A stretch of 64,000 nt of DNA, from contig CM068592.1 of assembly GCA_035048485.1 (NCBI GenBank), positions 43,021,133 through 43,085,132 on the forward strand, read 5' to 3'. This DNA is from Pteria penguin. Its lineage: Eukaryota; Mollusca; Bivalvia; Pterioida; Pteriidae. Position numbers and translations under genes: made by a program. Under the pieces are notes generated by a model. The model saw only the letters and a program-made list of their open reading frames with translations. It did not search any database and was not told the DNA's origin. Positions 48,901 through 63,900 of this stretch are shown here, one piece after another; the first letter of the stretch is position 1; every line of letters starts with the position of its first letter.

Positions 48901-51900
48901 TTGTGGCGGGTGAAAAATGTTAACAGGAGACGTTCAATCCTTTCCAACCACTGGTCATATTTCATTTCAGATTCGCAATTGTTCTTGCAATGTGGAGTTC
49001 GTACAATAGTTCCCCGCGGAGGGTTTGACTTAAGTGTTATTATATCATTTTTCTGATGTTATGTAGCTGTGACACTTTCTACACAGTGTTTATTCACATT
49101 CATTTATATATACAGTGCTGAATTATGTATGTTTCGTCTGTATGTGAGGGCATTCCCGGCGGGTGTGGCTAGCCACACAGGAGACACTCACTCCTCCCGG
49201 TTACTTGGACTTCCCTCTAAATTTCAGGGGTCCGTGAATACCCACTGTGGTACATTGTTGTTAGTGTCATAGTAATGTGACACCAGTTACATTTGTATTT
49301 TGCAGAAACAAGCAACACCGAAATTGACCTGTTTTAACTAATCTTTGAATATCGTTCATCCAGTGGCATTTTTCGAAGACTGAAAACCTCTGACCACGCT
49401 GTATGACACAAATTATCAAGGACATGACCATAAACATGATAATAGGGAAAAAACACAGAAAAAGAAATAACAAAAATATTCCATTGCACAGCAGTTCCGA
49501 AACCAACTTAAAAGAAAAAAGAGGAGTTACTGGCTCAGTTATGTGGCAGAAGTCACCATAGAGCTATACAGTACATGAATATAAATAATATACTAGAACA
49601 TATATCACATTACAAAAATATTTGATTGAAGTGCAATTACGATACCGACTTAGGACGGTCATTAAAACGTCAATTAAAGCAACAACCTTTTTTTTTTTAA
49701 TTGGTGGTTTACGGGCGCCCACCTACCCATTCACCTTAAATGCAGCACAATCAAAGGGCACACATTTAAAAATTTATGAATAGGTAAAGTATTTGACTAA
49801 CTGCAGTTGTGCACTTTGTAACATTCAATTGAAATGAAAATTGATCCCGTTTTCTGCAATTTCACGGTCTCTATTAAGACCTTCTTTGCCCTCAACAGAA
49901 ATCATTGTCTGCGATGTTGACTTCCCTATTTCATTTTAGTCCATTTGTGCAGTGATAACACCGCCATTTGTGATTATTCACCGATTGTGACTACGGTAAT
50001 ACCGTTACTACTATTTAAGACTACGAGTTATACTAGCTCAAACAATCTTATTGCATCACGGGGGTTTAAAGCGGTCAGTTTAGGATATGTTTATTCCTCC
50101 ATAACATATGATCCCATCTCTGGTTCTTCCACGAGTTCATAATAGGAAATATCTCTATTTTATCTGGTTTAACGGATGCTCATAATTAAAAACCGCCAGG
50201 AGTCTTAGCATTATAATCATGGATTTGATATAAATGTAAAATATATTAAGCAATATTTACATAAGCGAACCTAATCTCAGGGTGGACGTGCACATTAAAA
50301 GATCTTACAAAAGAGAAAACAGAAGATATCTGACAAAGCTGTATGATGCAAATCACCAAGGAAATGCATGCAAAATATGATCATAGTAAAATGTATACGG
50401 AAATACATTACAAAAATATTCGGTTGTGCTGCGGTTACCGACTTAGAACGGTCAGTTGAAGTAACAAACGTCACAGCAATTGAAGTAACAAAAGTAACAA
50501 ATTAAAACTATTCCATTGTAATGCAGTTGCAGTACATAATATAATCGTTCAAATGAATACAGGAAAACCGGTTTGCGTGCCAGTTTAAGAATTGAGATAA
50601 TAACTTCAGTAATGCATTTGTGTGTAATATACATCTACCCGATCTTATAAACATTTTTTGCGAAGTAACCAAAACATAATATATGCAAATTTAATTATTT
50701 TCGTTGTAGGATATTCGTTCAAATATTGTACGAAAAACGGCACATGGTGGACACACCCTTTATCCGGACGGCCCTGGACTAATTACTCTACCTGTATTGC
50801 ACCGAAGAAGATAGAGGTAGGTTATAAAAATCGCTGTTTATACTTATCAAAGCTATATTTTCAGAAATCATCTATGCACTCAGATGTGTGTCGCATTATA
50901 CATACATAAAAGTAGGGATTCAACCGTCCATAGCGGGTGTAAGCCTATTTTTCCAGTTGTCATTAATATCTATAGTGTCTAATGAGATTATTTCAACTGA
51001 ATTGTGATACTGGAACCTAGTATTTGACTCAAAAGTAGGATAGAAAAAAAGAGACGTGATATTTAATTCAAGGGCATGACAAAATCCACCTCAGACAAAA
51101 CAACTATACAGAGCAAGTTTAATTGACGAAACTTCTAAATGTTGATTCAGCAGAAATAATCTCCAATCATCTCTTAAATTCTTTATTATATTACGTTTCA
51201 AATAAAAAGCCCTTTACTCTATTGAATATTTATAATTTGCATTTGTCTGAATATGACATTGTACAGGACAATGTTCATTTATTCCATGGACTTCCAGATA
51301 TGGTTAACCCTTCGTTACTTTTTTCTGGTTTTGGCCTTTTTTATTTGAAAAACAACACAAAAAACCAAAAAACATGACATATGACATATTGTAGTAAATC
51401 TGCATGACATATTATACATTTGTTACCTTTATTTATATTTACTGAGGCTGAGATTCAAAGTGATCGGTATATCGCGGTCGGAAATATAAATTAAATGATT
51501 ATATTACATAATATTTGTATCGCAATATATATTTGAAATATAATAATATTGGTCGGACAATCCCATTATTTTACGTTACGCCTAAATCACTTATATGGTG
51601 CAGCTTCTGCCTTGTGCAATGGACCTATCGTAATCAATTAGGGACTATAACGTGCCACGTCTACCGTGACACGGATCCCTGAGTTTTAATGTCTCATAAT
51701 ACAATGGCATCAACGAGTCGCTTGGGGACCTCTCTTTAACTAGCCTAATGATTTTTAGTAAGTATGCAGTATGCATTCAGAAGTGAACATTCTAAATTAA
51801 CCGACGACCCCTGATTGGTGTGATACTTTACTAGTACCGGTGAAATCATTATACTCGCAACAATAATTAAGTTAACCAGTATCAAATTAATTAGTCCATA

Positions 51901-54900
51901 CTTTGGTATGGACCAAAGTGACCTTGAAACACGTGTCTGTGGAATTCTCATTTATCATTAGAGGTAGACTCTGTTATCCCCGATATCTGATCACACACTC
52001 TTTTAGGGGTTATATATGCTCCTTATGAAGATGTTCCTTGGCTAGCTTTCTATTTGTTTTTCTTTTTATCCTTCATCTTATTATGCAATGTGTCGAATGT
52101 TTTGTAGGAAACCCACACTGTTATATACGTGTACTTTAGCGGTTTTGCCGTTTCTGTGATACTACTCGTGGTGTCCTTGGTGATTTTCAGCATATTCAGG
52201 TGATCTAGAAAGCATAGAGAAAATATTTTGCAAAACATTTAACACTATGAAACTACTTTACAAATTTAAAAGTACCAGCTGACAACTTAATATGTAAAAT
52301 AATATTCTGACGACTTCCTTCATTTTTGACGTATAAAATCTGGTGAAGCTCTCGGTTCGAACCCAAACCGGAGTCTTTATCGTCCCGTATGTTGAATTTA
52401 TATGCAATAATAGCAATTTACATGTTTAAATGAAGTCTCATATTACACATATTACTGTTTTCATTTTTAGGCAACTGAAATGTATCCGTGTCTCATTGCA
52501 CAAGCATCTTTTTGTTTCCTATATTCTGAGCTGCATTTCATGGATTATATGGTACAAACTGGTAACATTGGACGTAGACGTCACTCGAGAGAATCCGGTA
52601 GTTTTCACTTCAAAACCTTTTAATAATGAATATGAGAATTTATAGATCTGTATCAATTTAGTGCATCTGTGCGCATTTCGACAGATTTTCTTCAATTGGT
52701 TGGTTCATCGATGTTTTACGTCGCTTCCCACAATTTTTCACTTATATGGCAATACGGAAGCAGGAGGCTACCAACCTCTTATACAAAGTGGCGCAATCCG
52801 GGAATCGAACTCGGATCGTTGGCGCCCCAAGCCAAGCGCTTAACCACTATACCAAGCCTGCCACTGATTGTTTTCAATGACACATATGAAACCGTAGAAG
52901 ACAAAATACAAATAAATAAAGAGAAAACGAATTACAAAATAGATATGAAAGTTAGAGCCAAAGGACCATTCTGAAACGCCAGACATGCATGAGAAAGATA
53001 CTTCTTAGTTTTAGATTGATTTAGAAACATTCCATAACCATATGGTATGCATACAGAAGCACTGATATTGGGATTGAAATTACTCTAGGTAAAACAGTGC
53101 AGAGTTTGCAGTATCGACCAAGTATTAATGATAGATAAAAGAAAAAGATATGTATATCTGTTTAATGCACCATACGCTTATTGAGACAACTCTTCAGTGA
53201 TATTAAAAAGAAAAAGATATATTTTCCCTCTCTTTAATAATGTGTGTATGATTAGAAAATGTGGTGATAATGTCGCTTTAAACTACAAATAAATCCATTT
53301 TTTTTAAATAAAAAGCATCACTTTTGCGGTTTCGATGTAAGTAAATATACTTTATCATACCAGAATGCTTTCAATAAAAGATACTGAACACGTGTTTAGG
53401 GATAATAATGTCCATCAGTGGAAGGATTATTAGTCGAATATATAAAATTTTAATTGCAAAACAGACTTCTTTACCTTCAGTAAGACTAGTGTGAATTTAA
53501 GCTTTTACTCTGTAAACCATTCTTTTACATCTTTTTAACACTGAATTGTTTTCGAAATGATATTAGTTTCTGTTTGGACTGACAAGCGTGTGTCAAGTGT
53601 CAGTACGAATGATTGACACATGAAAAAATGTTTCAAGAACCCTGTAAATATGAAATATGAATATGCAAATGCTTAAACGTAAAATATTTATATGCATAAA
53701 GACAAACAAATGCAAGATATCTTTCAAAATTGTTTTCTCATTTCATTGATATTATCAAAATAAAAAGGTATGGAGTGTGTCTTTAAGAATTCGAGAAGAA
53801 TTAAGTGCTATAACGCCTTTATTCTGATTTTGGTTTTGTAGGAAATAGACTGGAGACATTTTTTTTACAGTTTTAATACTGAAGTACACTCATGTACTTT
53901 ACGTCACATTGTGATCGCCAGGGAGATTGTATCAGTTAATTTTGTATTTTACGTTGTGCCTGTGTCAAAGGCACAAACACCAAAGATGGTATTTTTAAAC
54001 AAATGACAAGTAATTGCTATATTTAATTGACAGCTATGGTGTAGAATTCTACATGTGTTTACTCAGTACATTACAATCTGTAACTATTCCTGGATGATGT
54101 GTGAAGGTTTATATCTACAAGCCATTATTGCCCTAACGTTCACCAATCAGGAAAGAATTTACATCATATGCTGTTGCATCGGATGGGGTATGCGAGCTTC
54201 AATCCTTATAATAGAATACATTTCCTTATCCCTATACACTTAACTTTATAACGAGTTAAAAATCGTATAATTGTTACCATAAATTTGGGGAGAAATTATA
54301 CCGATGAAATACACATTTAGCAGCAAATTGATAACATTTATTGCATTCAGACAATTTAAAGCAAAATGAGCTTGCTTATTCAAAATCAACGTTAATTTCA
54401 TGAAATTAAACCTGTCCTTAATTCTTTATTCCCACACAGTGTGATTGATACATAGTTTTGTTAAGTTCTTTTAGAACAAAAATATTATTTTTCTACAGGT
54501 TTCCCGCTGATACCTATTTCAGTATACACCATTTTACGGGCAACCGATGCTCCACCTATTGCAGTCCAAGAGTAAGCTAAACAATACTGGATCTGTTTGT
54601 ATTCATTATAGAAATGTTTATGAATACCTTATATTTTAATCGGGTTTTGACCTGAATTACTTTTTTTTCCCTTTTTTTCTTTTACTATTTCAATACCTGC
54701 AACGGTGCTCTTTAAAATCCTCTTACCTATACAATGTGCACGCTCTAATGTTTACATATTAGAACTCAGAAGTCCAAAATCAAAGAAGTACCAAAGGTTT
54801 AATCACATCTCCATGTCCATGACATAAAAGGAAAATTCCGTATGCAATGTCATATTCAGACAAATGCGTACCTCAAATAAATGGAGGTGAGACATGGTGT

Positions 54901-57900
54901 CAAATTCGATGTTTACGTGAGAAATTGTCAAAAGGTTCATTTCACGACTTAAATATGTCGAATGGTTTCGGACCCCTTTCCAATTTAAGATTATTTTGAA
55001 TAACTAGGGCAAAATTATATAATAGAAAGAAACATAATTTGACAATAAACGAACTGCATAGTGTCACTCTTAAGCAAACTTTATGATATGTATTCTATAA
55101 TAAATATTGAGGAAATACGCAAATTATTAAGTAGTATAAATATAACAACAAACAAAAATATAACCTAAATGCATACATCTAAATAGACAATATGACAATG
55201 AGATCATCAAAAAGACTAAAAAGTCTTGTATTTGGCCCTTCTACAGCCTTATGCAGACTTTTACTTGAACGTTGCACGCTGACTAACAGGGCGGTGGGGA
55301 CTATATGACGGGCTTTGTCCAAACCTCTTTCAGAGGAGACATGGTCCTGAACCTCGACCCCTTTGACTGTTAGTCGGGACTCATACAGATCTAAGGTCTT
55401 AGCTCGCTTTCAAACTTACAGAGCACGGTTTTTCATGTTGATGTCTCATATATTTTTATATCATTACTTTGTATTGTATAGCTCCATGGTGACTTCTGCC
55501 ACATAACTGAGCCGGTAACTCCTCTTTTTTCTTTCTTTTTTCTTTTACAATACCTTACGTATTTATATTTTTATGACCTCTCAATATGCGATACCTGTTG
55601 ACCCACGTTCTTTACATGGATGCTTATTTATAAATTTTCAAATGTACGACCTTTGATTGTTTTGATGTCACGGTGAATGGGAAGGTGGGCCCGTAAGCCG
55701 GTTTACCACACCATTTGTCTTTTGTCAAATTAAATAACCTTCCTAAGTCGGTATCGTAATTGCACTACAATCAAATATTTTTGTAATGCGTTATATGTGC
55801 TAGTATATTATTGATATTCATGTATTGTATAGCTCCAAAATAACTGGTGTCACATGACTATGACACTAACAACAATGTACCACAGTGGATATTCACGGAC
55901 CCCCTGAAATTACTACAAATGAATCTGATGTCGTGCTACCATACCTTTTTTGGATTTCAAAGATATAAAACTTCATATAAGCATCGATTCACATCTAGAT
56001 CTTTCAAGTGTTCCACCAAGCTTCTTTCCATATTACTCACCATAATTCTAACAGAAATCAAACATCTTCAGAAATACTGTTCTACTACTTGCTCGAGAAG
56101 CGATATCAATCAGATGTTGATCCTAAAGAATTCCAAGGAACTTCTGGAGTAATTAAAACTCTCCCCTTTCCAATAATATCACTCGCATCAAATCTTTTGA
56201 CTTTGAGACTTTTTATACAACCATTCCTAATCAAAAACTCAAGAAATGAATAACAAGTATCTCGTTTTATCTATTTGTTTTTTATGAAACAGAAGATGCG
56301 CTCTCGTATCTCGAGACTGCATCTTCTGCTTCATACCGCGATATACTGCCATCAATTAGTGACGATGGTTCATTAGTAACTACTCTCTATGACAAACGTG
56401 ACGATTTCAATTTCATTATTACCAACTTCCCTTCTCTGAATAGCAACATACCTTCCTCTCCGAGGCTTCTTGCCAGGAAACTACTCTTACAAGGATATAT
56501 TGAGGAACGTTTGAAATTGTCACTGAGGAAGTTCTATGGTCGATATAGGGATCTATTGCAATTTCAGATTCCTCTTTCAAGAATGTTAACCGATATTTTG
56601 GGGCTTGACCATACAACATAACCATCTTAACTGTTTGATTATACTTAATTTGACATAATACCTATATACATGTATATACAGACATTTGTTCACCTGCGTT
56701 TACGACACCGGAATTTCAGACAGACAGAATTTTGTGCCTTGAATGGGAAATTTGACTTCGTGTTCCTGTCTCCTTCGTATGTTCATGCGTGTATATTTAA
56801 GTATTTACCCCCTCAACTTGAAAGCTTGTTGCAGGACTTTTGCGACGGGTGTTGCATTCAACCAGGGGACGCTTATTCCTCCTGGGCGCCTGGTCTCGCC
56901 TCAATTTTATTGGGGTTCGCATTTGTCTGAAAATGACAATAAACACGATATTGTAGCCTTTATTCCATGGCCTATGAGATATGGTTTACCCTTCGGTACT
57001 TCTTCATTTGTTACTTTAGGCCACAGCGACACATATTTTCTAACGGAACAGTCTGACTCCAGCAGCAAGTATACAGAAGAAAAAAGAGGAGTTACTAGCT
57101 CAGTTATGTGGCAGAAGTCACCATGGAGCTATACAATACATGAATATAAATAATATACTAGAACATTACAAAAATATTTCATTGTAGTGCAATTACGATA
57201 CCGACTTAGAGGAAGAAATCATCCAAATGTTAGAATTTCTTAAAGATACTATTGTTATATCATTTGGTGGGAAAGTGTTCCAACAGGTTGTTGGCATTCG
57301 TATAGGTACTTATTGCGCGCCTCTTCCGGTCGACATATGTTTGTACTTTTACGAGGCATACAGTCTCTAGTCTGTATCGATGCCACTCACAAAAATATCA
57401 TCAGAAATTAAATCTGGCCTTCATAGATATTGCAAAACAGTATATTCCAGAAGAGGAATTGATCAAATGGGGATCCTTAAAAATTCAAAAGAGTTGTTAG
57501 AACATCTAAAATCAAAAAGATTTAATAAAATTCACTCCATCAAGTCTTTTGACTTTTCCACTCTTTACACAACGATCCCTCGTCAGAAATTAAAAGACAG
57601 CTTAGCGGAAATTATTCAAAATCCATTTACTAGTAAAAACGGAAGCCGCAAATTCAAATATATAGTAATAGGCCAAGATAAAACTTACTTTGTCAGGGAA
57701 AATTCTGATTCCAAAAATAAATACACTGAAACAGCTGTCATTCAGATGTTGAACTTACTTATCGATAACATTTTTGTGGTCTTTGGAAGAAAGGTTTTTC
57801 AACAAATTGTCGTCATTCCAATGGCCCCAAACTGTGCTCCGCTTCTGGCTGACATATTCCTTTACTCAGATGACTTGCAATTGCTTTCAATTAATAATCC

Positions 57901-60900
57901 TTCATTCGCGGATTACCTTAGCATCATCTATCCATGTGATCTGGAGGTCAACGAAACCACAGAAAGTAGTAATTCTACTTCGTATTTAGATATTATGTTG
58001 TCTTTCGACATTAATGGTCAATTGAACACCTAACTCTATGACAAACGTGACGATTTCAATTTCGCTATCACAAACTTTCCTTTCATAAGTAGCAACATTC
58101 CATCATCGCCCGCATACGGCGTATTCATATCTCAGTTAATACGTAATTCCAGAGCATGTTCAAATGACTTTGTTCTGAGAATTTTCCCTAACAAAGTTAT
58201 CTTGGCCTATAACTATATATTTGAATTTGCGGCTTCCGTTTTACTAGTAAATGCATTTTGAACAATTTCCGCTAAGCTGTACTGTACAATATTTATGTCA
58301 GTGTCTCAGTTGAAATACCGTAGTTATATATCCAGAGGAAATATCTCTATAGTCCAGATGTGAATTGTTTTGCATTGCACTCTTACTCTGTTAATAATAA
58401 CTGCTTTACAAATAACAAATTTCATATTCACTGTCTATCATATATTTTACAGTTGCTGGATGGCTAAAACCACTAGCATGTGGATACTGATGGGACCTAT
58501 TATTTTCTCGCTTTTAGTAAGTAATAGGCAATTTAAGCAATTTCAGTTATGACCATTATGTATCTAAATATTTGTCATAATATCACTGTTAATATGATAA
58601 ATATAATTATATAAGAATATTTCAGATTTTACGATGTAAGTGATTGCACATCTTTAAACAATGACGACATTCATCTCCAATTTGTTCAATCGTACAATCT
58701 GAAGCTTATTATAGACGTTTGATATATAAAAATTAGACAACTTGATCATTTGATGAATATTCTATAAAGAAGCTTTATTTTTCAGTTGAATGTTATCATA
58801 TTAATAAATATCCTAAGAATATTACTTGCAAAGTTACGTGCTGTAAACACAGGGGAATCATACCAATACAGGTAAATAAATACAAGCATAATTGGACTAT
58901 GGTCAATCTACCATTAAAATATTTATTGCACCATTTGTTTGGCTTTTGTCAAATTAAATGATCGTCCTAATCGTAATTGCACTACAATCAAATATTTTTG
59001 TAATGTGTTATATGTTCTAGTCTATTATTTATATTCATGTATTGTATAGCTCCATGGTGACTTCTGCCACATAACTGAGCCAGTAACTCCTCTTTTTTCT
59101 TGCAATATTCTAAGATTAGAAGTGACAGGATAGAACACAGGAAAGGCAAACACCAACATAAAAAATCAAGTACAGTGGAAACTCTGACACAAATTTGATG
59201 CATAGCGCGTATCGAGATGTAGCACCTGGTCAAATATCGTTTTCGTATACCAATGATTTGAAAAAAAATGTCTCATTTATTATTGGTACCCAGTTTACCT
59301 TGATGACGGAATTTCATTTCTCATTGTCTCTTGAAAAAGCTATTTGCTGATACAAGTTTTCTTGAGCTCACATTTTAAGTTATTTGTTTGAAAACAGTAA
59401 ATGTTATCTTGTTTCTCTCTACTATGACCATACACTGTTGTAAAAGAAAAGGAAAAAGGAAAAATGACATCTAGCTCGGCAGTATACCAAAGTCCCCTGG
59501 AGCATGCAAACAATGATACTCAAAGAAACGCACATGAGAAATACTTTACTAAACGTTCGATTGTCATGCAGTGGCGGTATCGTATCAATAGATATAAGAG
59601 GATATTTTTATTAATTTAGTGCCCGATAACCCTAACCCATGGGCATATTTCTACAGGTTATTACTCTTCAAATTTACTCACGGTTAGACCTGATCTCACT
59701 CCTTCACAGGGGTTCATATATGCTCTTCAAGTAGACATATTTTGTTATTTTCCACTTGTTTTTCATTTTCACTGAATTGGTATGTCTTCTGGTTTCATGA
59801 TTTTTAGACTTATGGTTTGGATTTATCCATCATCTTTACATTACATATGTGAAAATTCAAAGTATACATATGTGAAAAGGAAACTAATATCCAAAGTGAC
59901 ATAAGAGTAAGAACAATTATAATGACAAAGTTGTGCATAAGATTCACATAAATACATTTCTTAGTTTGAAAATTTACCAGATTTTCAGATGTGAAGTAAA
60001 TATAAATATATTTGATAACCTTCGAGAACGAACAATCCACCAGCTGTGACATAGACCCAGCGCTATTATAGAAAGATAGCTACATGTATTAATTAATGTA
60101 GTGTACCATATGGACATTTCTCTTCAGTGAATACTCGTCAACTGGAAATCTAAAGTACAAGAATAAATATTCTAAGAGCAGATTAATTACCAAACTGATC
60201 CAAAAAGTCCAAATGCAAAAGCAACAGCAACAATTTAATAATAGACCTACGCGTTAGGAACTAAGTCATTTGTTTAAAAGAGGAGACAGTAGACATTTGA
60301 TCAGTTCACCAACGACTTGTACATGAAACATGTTTATAGACAAATAATCTCAGAAAACGAAATCACAATGATATTCATGTCTATTAGAATTTCGATACCG
60401 ACTTAGGACTGTCATTTAAAGTTTAAATTGGTGTGGTTAACCGGTTTATGTGTGCCCGCTTTCCCACTAACTGCACAAGCAGCACAATCAAAGGACACAC
60501 AATAATTTATGGACGTTTGTCGCTGTAAATTTAAAATGGAAGAGAAAACAGAAGACACTTAACAAAGCTGTGTGACACAAATCATTAAGGAAATGTACCT
60601 TTATTCGCGGGCTCTCGGCACCGAGTCATCGATCTACACGGAATTCTTGATCATACCTTATCCTACCTCCGATTCCCCTGATGTTCATATTTTTACACAG
60701 TACCTGTTTGTACACAATACCTTTTTTCGAAATGGCCAACCAAGCGATACTGATCATAGTTTGATACCTTGGATTTTGTTCGTATAATATGCAAGGAAAG
60801 ACCTGAGTGATATTTTATCAGATATATCAGATATAAACGTATTTATACTATAACTGGAATACTGGTGTAATATATATATACATATTTATGCATTTCCACA

Positions 60901-63900
60901 ACATATGTCTCTTCAGTGATACTCGTGGTCGAATGGTAGGAATTCTCATATTATATAAATATTTGAAGAGCAGTATTGAAACCAAAATGACCGATAGAGT
61001 GAACCAATTAATCAATCTAAGAACAAAGCTATGCATGAGGGGGGTACTCCTTCGCTTTAGAATGAATTATTTAATTTCATGGCGGAAAATTTTAAGTATA
61101 TATTGCAAGTCAGGACAAAAGCACTGAAAAGTAGACCGTCAGTACAAAAGCATCGAAAACTAGACTTATGATGCCCTCTGGTACTATCAATCCACCAGCA
61201 GTGGCACCGGCCTAGTGGTTATAATAAATATAGAACATATATACCTTTTAATTTTGTGCACCAGATGCATGCACATTTCGACAACACACAACTGCAAACA
61301 AGATAAATTTCATTTTTATTAATTATGACCGTCAAATTATTGTAAATCAGCCATGAAGTCATTCCTTTTACAGCCCTTAACACACTTTATAACAAGACAC
61401 CCTTACCACATAGCGTTTGCATTCCATTAGAGGAGACATGGTCTTCACTTTGTCCCCTTCGAGTGTTAGTTGGGTTTTCTTTGGATTGCTTTCAGAACTG
61501 CAAAGCACAGTGATATTGTTGATGTCTATGTCATGCATACCTTTGATATATGTCTATTTGTTTGGGGAAACTTTTTACATTTTAGCAGGTAAATTTGCAA
61601 ATGTTGTTACGAAATGTTTAAGGATTTTTCGTTAATTTCTACCCAAGATTTTGCAAGTATGGAAGAAAAAAGAGGAGGTACCGGCTCAGTCATGTGGCAG
61701 AAGTCACCATGGAGCTATACAATACATGAATATAAATAATATAATAGAACATTTAACACATTATAAAAATATTTGATTGTAGTGCAATTACGATACCGAC
61801 TTAGGACGGTCATTTAATTTGACAAAAGCCAAACAAATGGTGTGGTTAACCGGTTTACGGGCCCACCTTCCCACTCACCGTAACAGCAGAACAATCAAAA
61901 GACGTACATTTAAAAATTTATAAATAATCCTCCATGTAAAGAACAAGGGTCAACAGGTATCGCATATTGAGAGGTCATAAAAATATAAACACGTAAGGTA
62001 TTGTAAAAAACATAATGGTATAAAAATATATGCAACATCAACATGATAAACCGTGCTCTGCCAGTAGAAATCGAGCTAAGACCCTAGATCTGTAGGAGTC
62101 CCGACTAACAGTCAGAGGGGACGAGGTTCAGGACCATGACTCCTCTGAAAGAGGTGTGGACAAGGCCTGACATATAGTTCCCACCGCCCTGTTAGTCAGC
62201 GTGCAACGTTCAAGTAAAAGTCTGCATAAGACTGTAGAGGGGCTAAATACAAGACCTATAGTTTTTTTTTTGATGATCTCAATATCATATTGTCTATTTA
62301 GGAGACGTTTGACTATTTTATTACATGGAAAACCAGAACGGATCATTTTTAAATTTTTGATATTTTTCAAAAAACTAACCCCCCCCCCCCCTGAAAACCT
62401 CAAAACAAAACAAAACAAAATAAAAACCAAAATAAAACAAAACAAAAAATCATTTCAAGTTGTGCATACTGAAGTTCAAAGTCACATTTTTATGAAGATT
62501 CTTTAAGATTCTCGTAAGAAATTTTGTGAAATGTTTTGTAGATTTTTAATCTGAATTCGTCGTTAAGACCAATTATTGAATTGGACACTGCTATAACTTT
62601 TTGCAGCATTCTATTCTATTGACTAATAGGATAGCGGCGACTGTACACCTTTTCAGAGGAGATAACGCCATACAATTAACCCATCTGATTGTTAATAGGG
62701 ACAGACCAGGGACATTTGTACGTGTTCAAATAGGCAGAACAAGACTGGCTTCTGTAGAAGTTACATCATATTTTCAGAAAATTAATTTTCTCCATACTCA
62801 TATTCTTGTTTATATCTCCCTCTCTCATGCATAGCTGTGTCCTTGGATAGATTCTTTGGTTCACTTTTCGGTCATTTCGGTTTCAACACTGCTCTTTAAA
62901 TATTTATATATTTTGAGAATTCCAATCATTTGGCCACGAGCATCACTGAAGAGACATAAGTTGTCGAAATGCGCATATGGTGCACTAAATTAAAAGGTAT
63001 ATATGTTCTATATCAATATTAACAAACTCTCAGTTGAGTAACCTGTTGAACCTTGTTCTCTTTGGGGAGAATTATCCTTAATTAAGTCTTTGTGTATTCT
63101 CTGATGATATTGCTATTATGGTGAATGTGAAGGTGGTCCATAACATCGGTAAACAACAAACTGAGTACCGTAGATTAGCCGTCTATGTCGGCACAGTGAT
63201 TGCAATGTAACTGAAATATTGTGTGAAGTATATAAAGTGCTGATTTATATTGTCGTCTATATGTCAGGGCAATCACGGCGGGTGTGGCTAGCCAAACAGG
63301 AGACGTTCACTTATCCCGGGCACCTGGCGTCACCTCTGAATTCCAGGGGTCCGTGAATGTCCACAGTGGTACATTGTTGGTGCCATAGTCATGTGACACC
63401 AGTTATTTTCTTATTTTACCAATATAATTTGTTTTCTGTTCGTTGGCGTTTTTTTTTTTTTTTTTTTTTTTTTTTTGATTATCACTGTCACTTATAGTCA
63501 GATAAATTACGACTTTGACTTGTGCATGCGTCCACATAAACTAGTTATTCCAAACTATTAGCACAACTTCAAAACTCATTACCGTCTAGCGTAAAGTTCT
63601 ATACAGGACAAACATTTCATAAATGTTCAAGAAATGAATGTTACTCAGATTATTGTCATGGATGTTTATCTTACCATCTGGATCTTGATAGATTGAATGA
63701 GGCCCGGTGACATGTTTTTTTCAGAAAAAGAAATGTATACTCTGTTACCTCACTCTATTTTTCTTCTTTTCGTCTGAATTATATCATAACTCTATCTCCC
63801 TATTAGAGTTAGACTATTACGGAGTCGGTTTTATCCATTTTCTTTTCTTTTCAGACGCACAGCACGAGCATGTTTGATATTGATTCCTTTGTTGGGTGTA

